Below are positions 21,088-30,318 of a stretch of DNA of 64,000 bases, piece by piece. The stretch spans positions 220,612 through 284,611 of the forward strand of contig NZ_FNFU01000003.1 in NCBI RefSeq assembly GCF_900101115.1, in the 5' to 3' direction. The stretch's first letter is position 1, and every line of letters starts with the position of its first letter. This DNA is from Cryobacterium psychrotolerans. GTDB lineage: Bacteria > Actinomycetota > Actinomycetes > Actinomycetales > Microbacteriaceae. The position numbers and the translations under genes were made by a program. The notes beneath the pieces were generated by a model, which made no database searches, was not told the DNA's origin, and worked only from the letters and a program-made list of their open reading frames with translations.

Positions 21088-21498
21088 TCAGTCGAACGAA
21101 CTCATCAACCGGGACCGGATCAGGAAACGCACCCCGCGCGGGGCCTCGGCGGAGAATCCGCTCCCCCGGCCGGCGACGACGTCGACGGTGAGGAAGGTGT
21201 GGCTCCAGTACTCGAACTGCTCGGCCGACATCCAGAAGTCGATCGACTGTGACTCGCTTCCCGGCGGGGCGATGTCGAGCCGGCCGAGCAGCACGTCCCG
21301 GTCGGAGGTGATGAACTCACCGGCCGGGAAGCACATCGGCGAACTGCCGTCGCAGCATCCGCCCGACTGGTGGAACATCAGCGGCCCGTGCTCATCCCAC
21401 AGGCTGCGGAGCAGCAGGGCGGTGGCGGGCGTGAACTCGACCCGTGGGCGGGTCTCGCCGGTGATGGTGACGGATGCCGTGACGACGGGCTGGGACAT
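21088..21498 (-). CDS. DUF779 protein linked to aldehyde dehydrogenase
   Basis: 136 residues of the DUF779 family, known to occur next to acetaldehyde-type dehydrogenases; no biochemical role is established that I know of. A central Cys-rich patch, FHQSGGCCDGSSPMCFP, could bind a metal, and FWMSAEQFEYWSHTFLTVDVVAGRGSGFSAEAP is the conserved C-terminal half. The ATG at 21496-21498 has GAGGAGG about nine bases upstream. It follows the aldehyde dehydrogenase in the same direction, with a strong GC-rich hairpin between the two. Confidence 0.92.
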   Translation of the reverse strand: MSQPVVTASVTITGETRPRVEFTPATALLLRSLWDEHGPLMFHQSGGCCDGSSPMCFPAGEFITSDRDVLLGRLDIAPPGSESQSIDFWMSAEQFEYWSHTFLTVDVVAGRGSGFSAEAPRGVRFLIRSRLMSSFD

Positions 21499-21521
21499 GT
21501 GCGTGACCCTCCTCGGATCGA

Positions 21522-21563
21522 CCGGCGGGCTGCCGGCGACGAGCGTCGCCGGCAGCCCGCCGG
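21522..21563 (-). terminator. Perfect 19-bp hairpin between aldehyde dehydrogenase and DUF779 gene
   Basis: Bases 21522-21540 pair perfectly with 21545-21563 around the loop GAGC. No U-run follows, so it may stabilise the upstream message or attenuate the downstream gene rather than end transcription completely. Confidence 0.65.
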
Positions 21564-21578
21564 GGTGCGGCCAGGGGC

Positions 21579-23102
<1,524 letters not shown>

Positions 23103-23178
23103 GGCGCTCCTTTGTCGACGACGGTGTCGATGCACGCAGCGTCAGCTGCGGCTCTCCTCGGAGCCTAGGGAGGGCAAG

Positions 23179-23213
23179 GTTGCCACAGGGTTGCGAAAAG
23201 TTGCGGGGTTGCG
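23179..23213 (-). promoter_or_regulatory. Four direct CGCAAC-type repeats upstream of aldehyde dehydrogenase
   Basis: On the plus strand gttgcc or gttgcg begins at 23179, 23190, 23200 and 23208, spaced 11, 10 and 8 bases, all in the same orientation. This head-to-tail array at about one helical turn lies 77-111 bases upstream of the dehydrogenase ATG. Direct-repeat operators are typical of SARP-type winged-helix regulators, and the adjacent regulator ends in such a domain. Operator function is inferred. Confidence 0.5.
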
Positions 23214-23226
23214 AATGGTCGCGCGC

Positions 23227-24555
23227 CTACCCGAGCTCGGCGTCGATCCGCTTGAGCCGGGCGACGACGGTGGCCCGCTTGGGCGACCGGGCCGGCAACA
23301 GTTCGAGGCAGGCACGCCAGACTTCGGTGTCGTAGGTGGCCTCCTCGGTGCGCGCGTACTCGAGCAGCAGCTCCGCGGAGGCGTCGCTGAGCATGGCCTC
23401 GCGGAGCCGCGCGCTGACCTCGGCCCGGATCGCGGCCACGCCCGGCGCCGTGGAACTGGGCAGCACCGGCCCGCGGTAGGCCCCGAGTGCCACCCGGTGG
23501 GCGCCGCGCTCGAGGAAGGCGAGCACGCGCTGGGCATCCAGTTCGATCGATGCATCGAGCCGGTAGGGCCGGGAGCGGATGGTGAATGCCCGGCCGAGCG
23601 GATCGAGCGCCTTCCGCAGCCGCACCATTTCGGCGCGGAGGGTGTCGACGCCGCCGGCCTGGTCGCTGAGCAGGAGCGCCAGGCGCTCGGCGGAGAGGCC
23701 CTCCCGGTGCCAGGCGAGCAGGGTCAGCATCTCGGCGTGCCGGGGGCTGACCTCGAGGTTGGCGCCGCCGACGTCCAGCTGGCCGTGGTCCCGTCCGAGC
23801 ACCTGCAGTCCCGCCGGAGCGGCCTTTCGGGGCGGGGGCGGCGTCAGGGCCACCTGGAAGCGCGCGGTGGCGCCGCGCTCCGGCGGAAGTCCGAGGCGCT
23901 GGATCCGCAGCTCGGCCTCGACCGCGGCCACGGCGGCCTCGACGAGGGGCAGGGTCTGCGGGGCGACCGCGTCGTCGCCGCCGGTGATGTCGATGACCCC
24001 GAGAAGGGCACCCGAATCCGGGTCGTGGATCGGCACGGCCGTGCAGCTCCAGGGATGCGCCAGCTGGTTGAAGTGCTCGGCCCGCTGGATCTGGATCCCA
24101 TGGTTGAGTGCCAGCGCGGTCCCCGGGGCGCTGGTCCCGACCCGGCGTTCGGACCAGTCGGCGCCCTCGACGAAGAGCATCGACTCGGCCTTCTGCCTCA
24201 GCACGTGGTCGCCGTCAATCCACAGCAGGCGCCCCGATTCGTCGCCGACGGCCACGATCAGGCCGGCCTCGAAGGCATGCCGGATGAGCAGGTTGTGCAC
24301 GACGGGAAGAACCGACGCCAGCGGATGCCGGCGGCGAAGATCCCGAAGCTGCTCAGCGGTCAGTTCCGGCTCGGCGCCGGCCAGCGACGGGTCGACCCGG
24401 TGGGAGAGCGAACGCTGCCAGGACTCCTGCACGAGTTTCCGCACCCCGGTGAGGGTGGCACGGTCCGAGACGGCGGCCTCGTGCGCCCGCGCCAGCAGCG
24501 CGAAGGACTCCCGTTCGGACTCGCCGGGGGCGCGGACCGTCCATGGACTGGTCAT
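23227..24555 (-). CDS. GAF-domain transcriptional regulator with SARP-like C-terminus
   Basis: 442 residues. The N-terminal half resembles AcoR-type sensors: VRKLVQESWQRSLSHRVDP, then a GAF domain (about 55-205) with HNLLIRHAFEAGLIVAVGDESGRLLW and HPWSCTAVPIHDPDSGALLGVIDITG. There is no sigma-54 AAA domain. The C-terminal half has a winged helix (SPRHAEMLTLLAWHREGLSA, LRAEMVRLRKALDP) and a BTAD-like helical tail, as in SARP regulators. Probably senses an aldehyde or alcohol signal and activates the downstream dehydrogenase. The ATG at 24553-24555 has GGAGG close upstream; a GTG at 24625-24627 is possible but lacks a ribosome site. Confidence 0.88.
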   Translation of the reverse strand: MTSPWTVRAPGESERESFALLARAHEAAVSDRATLTGVRKLVQESWQRSLSHRVDPSLAGAEPELTAEQLRDLRRRHPLASVLPVVHNLLIRHAFEAGLIVAVGDESGRLLWIDGDHVLRQKAESMLFVEGADWSERRVGTSAPGTALALNHGIQIQRAEHFNQLAHPWSCTAVPIHDPDSGALLGVIDITGGDDAVAPQTLPLVEAAVAAVEAELRIQRLGLPPERGATARFQVALTPPPPRKAAPAGLQVLGRDHGQLDVGGANLEVSPRHAEMLTLLAWHREGLSAERLALLLSDQAGGVDTLRAEMVRLRKALDPLGRAFTIRSRPYRLDASIELDAQRVLAFLERGAHRVALGAYRGPVLPSSTAPGVAAIRAEVSARLREAMLSDASAELLLEYARTEEATYDTEVWRACLELLPARSPKRATVVARLKRIDAELG

Positions 24556-24644
24556 CACCCTCCGATCCACGCTGGTCGTCGGCGAGGAGGGCTGCGGCCA
24601 TCGCTCGGGATCCCCATCGTATGTCACGAATCCGGCCGCGCAGA

Positions 24645-24711
24645 TTCGCCGAACTCTGAGTTTGGCACCTTCCCGAGCACAACCAAGGTGCCAAACTCAC
24701 AGTTCGGCGAA
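24645..24711. repeat. Palindrome, second copy of the 1063 element
   Basis: 27-base arms (24645-24671 and 24685-24711) pair with one mismatch around a 13-base loop. The arm contains GAACTcTGAGTTTGGCACCTT, matching the element at 1063-1125 except for one base in the left arm, while the loop is unrelated. It lies between the regulator start and the aroB stop, both minus strand. Confidence 0.92.
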
Positions 24712-24739
24712 GGGAAGGAGGGAGGGAAGAGGGCGGGGG

Positions 24740-25858
24740 TTAGGAGCCGATTTCCTGGTAGGCCGCGAAGAGCAGCGACGCGTCGGGGGCCTCGAGCACC
24801 GTCGGCTTGCCGATGTCGTCGAGCACGATGAAGCGCAACATGCCGCTGCGGGTCTTCTTGTCCCGCTGCATGGTCGCCAGGAGCGTGCTCCACCGACCGA
24901 CCGGGTAGCTGACGGGGAGGGTGAGGGATTCGAGGATGCGCCGGTGCCGATCGGCGGCCTCGTCCGAGAGACGCCCGCTCAGCCGGGCGAGTTCCGCGGC
25001 GAACATCATGCCGACGGCGACGGCCGCCCCGTGCCGCCAGCCGTACCGTTCGGCGTGTTCGACGGCGTGGCCGAGGGTGTGGCCGTAGTTGAGGATCTCG
25101 CGCCGGCCCGACTCCCGGAAGTCCTCCCCCGTGATCCGCGCCTTCATCTCGATGGCGAGTTCGACCACCCGGCGGAACTGCGGGGTGTGCGGGTCGGTCA
25201 CGGCTGCGACATCGTCTTCGATGATGTCGAGGATCTCGGGAACCTGGATGAACCCGGCCTTCACGATCTCGGCAAACCCGGCGAGGATCTCATTCCGCGG
25301 CAGGTCGTCGAGCACGTCGAGGTCGCAGAGAACGGCCGCGGGCGCGTAGAAGGTTCCGACCAGGTTCTTTCCCTCGGCCGTGTTGATGCCGTTCTTGCCG
25401 CCGATGGCGGCGTCGACCATGCCGAGCACGCTGGTGGGCACCTGCACCAGGCGCACTCCCCGCAGCCAGGTCGCGGCAACGAAGCCGGCCAGGTCGGTCA
25501 CGGCGCCGCCGCCGAAGCCGATCACGGCATCCGTGCGGCTGAAGTCGGCCTGCCCCATCACCTGCCAGCAGAAGGCGGCCACCTCGACCCGCTTGGCGGC
25601 CTCGGCATCGGGCACCTCGGCGATCAGCACCTCGTAGCGATCGAGGAGGCTTTCGCGCAGCGCGACGGCACGCGCTCCGAGTGTGGAGGTGTAGACGATG
25701 AGCACCTTGCGCACCTCGGCGCCGAGCTGGTCGGCGACGCCGGCGACGAGCCCGCGCCCGATCAGCACGGGGTACGGGTCCGCGCCGCTGACGGTGATCA
25801 CGGTGGTGTCGGAGTCTGCCGCCGGGACGGTTGGTTCTGGAGTTGTTGTGTCGGTCAC
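24740..25858 (-). CDS. aroB: 3-dehydroquinate synthase
   Basis: Second shikimate step, an NAD- and metal-dependent cyclisation of DAHP. 372 residues with a disordered Thr/Pro-rich N-terminal tail of about 18. Visible: the glycine-rich GGGAVTDLAGFVAATWLRG, the signature DAAIGGKNGINTAEGKNLVG, and the metal-binding NYGHTLGHAVEHAERYGWRHG. The GTG start overlaps the aroK stop as GTGA. The aroC-aroK-aroB run is standard; aroQ, the expected next gene, is displaced by about 4 kb. Confidence 0.97.
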   Translation of the reverse strand: MTDTTTPEPTVPAADSDTTVITVSGADPYPVLIGRGLVAGVADQLGAEVRKVLIVYTSTLGARAVALRESLLDRYEVLIAEVPDAEAAKRVEVAAFCWQVMGQADFSRTDAVIGFGGGAVTDLAGFVAATWLRGVRLVQVPTSVLGMVDAAIGGKNGINTAEGKNLVGTFYAPAAVLCDLDVLDDLPRNEILAGFAEIVKAGFIQVPEILDIIEDDVAAVTDPHTPQFRRVVELAIEMKARITGEDFRESGRREILNYGHTLGHAVEHAERYGWRHGAAVAVGMMFAAELARLSGRLSDEAADRHRRILESLTLPVSYPVGRWSTLLATMQRDKKTRSGMLRFIVLDDIGKPTVLEAPDASLLFAAYQEIGS

Positions 25859-26370
25859 GGTTTCTCTCTGGTCCAGGTCACGATGTCATCGGCGATGTCG
25901 CCGACCGAACGGGTCGATGTGTCGAAGTGGATGTCGGCCAGTGACTCGTACACCGGGCGGCGCTCGTCGAAGATGCGCTGCCAGTCCTCGATGCCGTTGG
26001 CGATGAGCGGGCGCTTGCGTCCGCGGATCCGCTTCGCCGCCGCGGCCGCGTCAACGCTGAGGTACACGACACTGCACCGGGCCAGGTCGGCCCGGGACTC
26101 GGCGTCGAGCACTGCTCCCCCGCCGAGCGAGACGACGGCCTCTTCGGCCAGGGCCTCGGCGACGACCTCACGTTCGATCACCCGGAAGTACTCTTCACCC
26201 TCGCGCGCGAAGATCTCGGCGATCGGACCGTACCGGTCGACGATGCGCTGGTCGGTGTCGATGAACGGCACATTCAGGGCGCGGGCGACGCGGCGCGCGA
26301 TCTTCGTCTTGCCCGCGGCCATCGGGCCGATGAAGGCAAGCGGGAACAGCTGCCCGACGGATGCGCCCAT
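25855..26370 (-). CDS. aroK: Shikimate kinase
   Basis: Phosphorylates shikimate. 171 residues, normal length. P-loop GPMAAGKTKIARRVA, shikimate-binding DTDQRIVDRYG, and SLGGGAVLD are all present, with the lid Arg region near RIRGRKRPLI. The ATG at 26368-26370 lies two bases after the aroC stop, which decides this start over a longer in-frame reading into aroC. Confidence 0.96.
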   Translation of the reverse strand: MGASVGQLFPLAFIGPMAAGKTKIARRVARALNVPFIDTDQRIVDRYGPIAEIFAREGEEYFRVIEREVVAEALAEEAVVSLGGGAVLDAESRADLARCSVVYLSVDAAAAAKRIRGRKRPLIANGIEDWQRIFDERRPVYESLADIHFDTSTRSVGDIADDIVTWTREKP

Positions 26371-26372
26371 GG

Positions 26373-27581
26373 CTAGAGCGACGCGTCGCTGGACGCGCCG
26401 GTCTTCAAGTTGGCCGGGATGTTCGCGAGGTAGCCGTCGAGGTTGCGCCTGGTCTCGCCGATGGAGTCTCCGCCGAATTTCTCGAGCACGGAGTTGGCCA
26501 GCACCAGGGCGACCATAGCCTCGGCGACCACGCCCGCCGCGGGAACCGCGCACACGTCGGAACGCTGGTGGTGCGCGGGGGCGGCCTCGCTGGTGGCGAC
26601 GTCGACGGTGCGGAGGGCCCGGGGAATGGTGGAGATCGGCTTCATGCCGGCGCGAACCCGCAGCACGGTGCCCGTGCTCATGCCTCCCTCGGTGCCGCCG
26701 GCCTTGTCGCCGGCCCGCTGGATGACGCCGTCGGCCTGGACGAGCTCGTCGTGGGCGGTGGACCCGCGGCGCGTGGTGGTGAGGAAGCCGTCGCCGACCT
26801 CGACGGCCTTGATCGCCTGGATGCCCATCAGCGCCGCGGCGAGCTGGGAATCGAGCCGGCGGTCCCAGTGCACGAAGGAACCGAGGCCGGGAGGGAGGTT
26901 GTAGGCGAGCACCTCGACAATGCCGCCCAGAGTGTCACCGTCCTTGTGCGCCGCATCCACCTCGGCCACCATCAGCGCGGATGTCTCCGGGTGGAAGCAG
27001 CGCAGCGGGTCCGCGTCGAGGGCGTCGACGTCGCCGGGGTGCGGCAGCGGGGCATCCTCGGGGACCCGGACCGGCCCGATCGAGAGGGTGTGGCTGACCA
27101 GGGTGATCCCCAGCTCGGCGAGGAAGGCCCGGGCGACCGCGCCCAGGGCGACCCGGGCGGCGGTTTCGCGGGCGCTGGCCCGCTCGAGCACGGGACGGGC
27201 CTCGTCGAAGTCGTACTTCTGCATGCCGACGAGGTCGGCATGGCCGGGCCTCGGCCGGGTGAGGGGCGATCCGCGGCCGCGGGTCAGGGTGGCGGGGTCG
27301 ACCGGTTCCGGGCTCATCACCTCTGACCATTTGGGCCACTCGGTGTTGCCGATGCGCAGCGCGACCGGGCCCCCCATGGTGAGCCCGTGGCGCACCCCGC
27401 CGGACAGGGTGAGCTCGTCCTGCTCGAATTTCATCCGGGCGCCCCGGCCGTAGCCGAGTTTGCGGCGTGCGAGGTCGAGGCGGATATCGGTGAGGGAGAC
27501 CGGGATCCCAGCGGGCAAACCCTCGACAATGGCGATGAGTTCGGGGCCGTGGGACTCTCCGGCTGTGAGCCAACGAAGCAT
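26373..27581 (-). CDS. aroC: Chorismate synthase
   Basis: FMN-dependent last step of the shikimate pathway. 402 residues. All three family signatures appear: [21 protein letters not shown] at the N-terminus, [18 protein letters not shown] with [16 protein letters not shown] in the centre, and a C-terminal [28 protein letters not shown] segment (seen as [14 protein letters not shown]). ATG start, five bases after aroE. Confidence 0.98.
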   Translation of the reverse strand: MLRWLTAGESHGPELIAIVEGLPAGIPVSLTDIRLDLARRKLGYGRGARMKFEQDELTLSGGVRHGLTMGGPVALRIGNTEWPKWSEVMSPEPVDPATLTRGRGSPLTRPRPGHADLVGMQKYDFDEARPVLERASARETAARVALGAVARAFLAELGITLVSHTLSIGPVRVPEDAPLPHPGDVDALDADPLRCFHPETSALMVAEVDAAHKDGDTLGGIVEVLAYNLPPGLGSFVHWDRRLDSQLAAALMGIQAIKAVEVGDGFLTTTRRGSTAHDELVQADGVIQRAGDKAGGTEGGMSTGTVLRVRAGMKPISTIPRALRTVDVATSEAAPAHHQRSDVCAVPAAGVVAEAMVALVLANSVLEKFGGDSIGETRRNLDGYLANIPANLKTGASSDASL

Positions 27582-27586
27582 GACTC

Positions 27587-28468
27587 CTATCCTCCCACAG
27601 GCTCCTCAGCCAAAGCGCCGCGCATCGCCTGCAAAACCTCGTCTTCCCGGGGCAGCGGTTCGAACGGATCGCCGCTGACGAAGATGCGCACCTGGATGAG
27701 TGCCTGGTGCAACAGCATCCCGAGGCCCGAGCACACGGTGCCCCCCGCGGCCTGCCAGGACCGGGCCAGCGAGCTCGGCCACGGGGAGTAGCTCACGTCG
27801 AACAAGACGGCCCGGCTCCGAAGTTCCGCCGGGAACTCGGCCGCCAGCACCGGCCCGCCCGGCAGGGTGCTGATCACGAGGTCGCTCTGCCGCTCCGGGC
27901 TGCCGAGGCTGGTCAGGTTCGCCACCGTGACGGCCACGCCGACGCCGTGGCCCAGCTCGATGAGGGGACCGGCCTTGGACGGGGTGCGCACGACGACGTC
28001 GACGGATTCCGCGCCGAGCTCTGCGGCGGCCACGAGCGCCGAGGCCGCGGTCGCCCCCGCCCCCAGCAGGGTGACGTGGGTCGCGCGGGTGAGACCGGCG
28101 TCGGCCAGGGCGCGGACCAGCCCCGTGACATCCGTGTTGAACCCGGTCAGGGTGGGGCCGGCGTCCGAGCGGCCGAGGAGCACCGTGTTCGCCGCGCCGG
28201 TGAGGGTCGCCATCCGATCGAGGCCGGTCAGGAGCGGCATGACCTCCTGCTTGAGCGGCATGGTCAGGGACAGGCCGTGCCACTCCGCGCCGAGGCCGGC
28301 GAGGAAGTCATCGAGCTCCCCGGCGCGCACTTCGATGGCGTCATACTGCCAGTCGAGGCCCAGGGTGGCGTAGGCGGCCCGGTGGAGCGCCGGGGACTGG
28401 GAGTGCGCGATCGGAGATCCCAGCACGGCGAGGCGCTGCACGGGCCGGTTCGGCAGTTCGTTAGCCAT
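27587..28468 (-). CDS. aroE: Shikimate dehydrogenase
   Basis: Reduces 3-dehydroshikimate with NADPH. 293 residues. Motifs: [20 protein letters not shown] for substrate binding, [13 protein letters not shown] with the catalytic Lys, GAANTV, FNTDVTG with the catalytic Asp, and the dinucleotide loop [12 protein letters not shown]. The start overlaps the mltG stop by eight bases. The NADP loop is followed by [11 protein letters not shown], an acceptable variant of the NRT region. Confidence 0.96.
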   Translation of the reverse strand: MANELPNRPVQRLAVLGSPIAHSQSPALHRAAYATLGLDWQYDAIEVRAGELDDFLAGLGAEWHGLSLTMPLKQEVMPLLTGLDRMATLTGAANTVLLGRSDAGPTLTGFNTDVTGLVRALADAGLTRATHVTLLGAGATAASALVAAAELGAESVDVVVRTPSKAGPLIELGHGVGVAVTVANLTSLGSPERQSDLVISTLPGGPVLAAEFPAELRSRAVLFDVSYSPWPSSLARSWQAAGGTVCSGLGMLLHQALIQVRIFVSGDPFEPLPREDEVLQAMRGALAEEPVGG

Positions 28469-29816
28469 ACTCGGGGTGGTCCTTCATCCAGGCCAGCCAT
28501 TTGGCGACGGCGACTTCGTGATCCTTGAGCGTGGACGAGAAGATCGTCTCGCCCGTGTCGAGGTTCCAGGACACGAAGTATAGCCAGGGCCCGTCGGCGG
28601 GGTGCAGGGCCGCGTCGATGGCCAGGTCCCCGGGGTTCGAGATCGGCCCGGCCGGGAGGCCCGGGTGCACATAGGTGTTGTACGGGTTGCTCGCGTCGGC
28701 GCGCTCGGCGTCCGTCGTGGTCGCAACGTCGGTGTTTCCCGTTCGGTACGTCACGGTCGCGTCTGACTGGAGCAGCCCGCTCGGCCACAGCTGGGGGTTG
28801 AGCCGGTTGTAGAAGACCCGCGAGACCTTGAAGTAGTCCTCGCGGAGCCCCGCCTCGCGCTGGATCAAAGCGGCCATGGTGATGGTCGTCCATCGCTTGT
28901 CCTCGGTCACCCCGGCATCGTCGAGAGCCTTGAACTGGCGGTCGACGAGGGTCTTGATGGCATCATGGGCGGTCACGCCGGGCGTGAAGTTGTAGGTCGC
29001 CGGGAAGAGGAATCCTTCCAGGCTGGTCGCCTCGGCGGGAAGTCCGAAGGAGGCGACACTCTTCGCCGCAGCCTCGATGTCGGCCAACGGAACATCCGTC
29101 CCCTCCGCGAGCGACTCCAGGGCGACGGCAGCGGTGGTGCCCTCCGGGATGACGACGGTCTGCTCGAGCTTGTTCTTCTTGTCGAGCAGGGCGTCGAGCG
29201 CCGAGCGGGCGCTCATCTTCGCGGCCAGCTGGTACGCGCCCGGCTGGAATACGGGTGCGGGTGATTCGGCGAGCAGCAACTTGTAGAAGGCCTCATAGCT
29301 CTTGACGACTCCGGCTTCCGCGAGGGTGCCGGCGACATCTCCCCCGGTGTCTCCGTCGTGGATCATCACGACGAGCTTCTTCCCACCGGAGCCCTCGTAG
29401 TCGGGCGGCCCCTGGGTCGAGGCGTACAGCTGGGACAGCGGTCCCTGCAGGGCGAACGCCCCGGCCGCCAGAAGCAGGACGAACACGAGCAGCACGCTCA
29501 CGCAGCCCCAGGCTCCCCGGCGGCTCCTGATGCCCGGTCGCGGCCCGTTCGAGGGATCGGCCCGCCCCCCGGATCGCGGGACGCGACCGCGCGACGCCCG
29601 GGCGGCCCGGCGCGAACCGCCCGTTTCCCCGGCTGCCGCCCCGGATGCCGTACCGGGCGTCGAGCCCGCTGCCGAGCCGGCCTCGCCGCCCTGGTGAGTC
29701 TCCGTCGCACCGGTCAGGAGCTCTTCCCAGCCACCGGCCGGATCATCGCGCGGCGAACCGCCGCCCGGCGTACCCTCGTTCGGCGAACCAACGGACTCCG
29801 GTGGGGTGTGCGACAC
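28461..29816 (-). CDS. mltG: Endolytic murein transglycosylase MltG
   Basis: Cleaves nascent peptidoglycan glycan strands at the membrane. 451 residues: a long cytoplasmic N-terminal tail rich in Gly, Pro and Arg (about 1-115), one transmembrane helix (GCVSVLLVFVLLLAAGAFAL), a LysM-like segment and the YceG catalytic domain. The catalytic Glu lies in ALIQREAGLREDYFKVSRVFYNRL, and the partner motif is LQSDATVTYRTGN. The extended basic tail is common in actinobacterial homologues. GTG start, four bases after ruvX; followed by aroE with overlap. Confidence 0.94.
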   Translation of the reverse strand: MSHTPPESVGSPNEGTPGGGSPRDDPAGGWEELLTGATETHQGGEAGSAAGSTPGTASGAAAGETGGSRRAARASRGRVPRSGGRADPSNGPRPGIRSRRGAWGCVSVLLVFVLLLAAGAFALQGPLSQLYASTQGPPDYEGSGGKKLVVMIHDGDTGGDVAGTLAEAGVVKSYEAFYKLLLAESPAPVFQPGAYQLAAKMSARSALDALLDKKNKLEQTVVIPEGTTAAVALESLAEGTDVPLADIEAAAKSVASFGLPAEATSLEGFLFPATYNFTPGVTAHDAIKTLVDRQFKALDDAGVTEDKRWTTITMAALIQREAGLREDYFKVSRVFYNRLNPQLWPSGLLQSDATVTYRTGNTDVATTTDAERADASNPYNTYVHPGLPAGPISNPGDLAIDAALHPADGPWLYFVSWNLDTGETIFSSTLKDHEVAVAKWLAWMKDHPEYG

Positions 29817-29820
29817 GGTT

Positions 29821-30315
29821 TTACGGCCTTTCGGGCGGGTCGGCGGTCGGCTCTCTCGGTGGATCCACGAGCGTGCCGGGGGGCCTGCCCGAGGCTCGCT
29901 CGGCGTCCAGAGCGTGTTGCAGAATTATAGTAGCGGCCACCTGATCGATCACCGGGCGGTGGGTTTTCGCCTTGCGACCGGATGCCCGCAGCACCGACTG
30001 GGCGGCGACGGTGGACAGCCGCTCGTCAACGAGCCGCACGGGCACCGGGAGCGCCCGCTCGAGGGCCTCCGCGAAGCCCACCGCGTCGCCCGTCGAAGCC
30101 GTCGTCCTCCCCGAAAGCGCCAGCGGGAGCCCGACAATGACCTCCACCGCCTCGAGTTCCGCGACGATCCCGCGAATCCGGGCGATATCGACGACGCCGG
30201 CGCTGTCGCGGTTCACCGTTTCGACGGGCGTCGCGAGCATGCCGTGGGCGTCGCTGCGGGCGACTCCGATCCGGGCCGTTCCGACGTCGACACCGACCCG
30301 CACGCCGTGGCGCAC
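29821..30315 (-). CDS. ruvX: Holliday-junction-resolvase-like protein RuvX/YqgF
   Basis: RNase H-fold nuclease family implicated in pre-16S rRNA processing and resolvase-like activity. 164 residues with VRVGVDVGTARIGVARSD (first catalytic Asp), VIVGLPLALSGR and VDERLSTVAAQSVL (catalytic Glu), plus IDQVAATIILQHALD. GTG start four bases after alaS. The alaS-ruvX-mltG order is conserved in Gram-positives. The C-terminal tail after residue 150 is Pro-rich and probably disordered. Confidence 0.95.
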   Translation of the reverse strand: MRHGVRVGVDVGTARIGVARSDAHGMLATPVETVNRDSAGVVDIARIRGIVAELEAVEVIVGLPLALSGRTTASTGDAVGFAEALERALPVPVRLVDERLSTVAAQSVLRASGRKAKTHRPVIDQVAATIILQHALDAERASGRPPGTLVDPPREPTADPPERP

Positions 30316-30318
30316 GTC

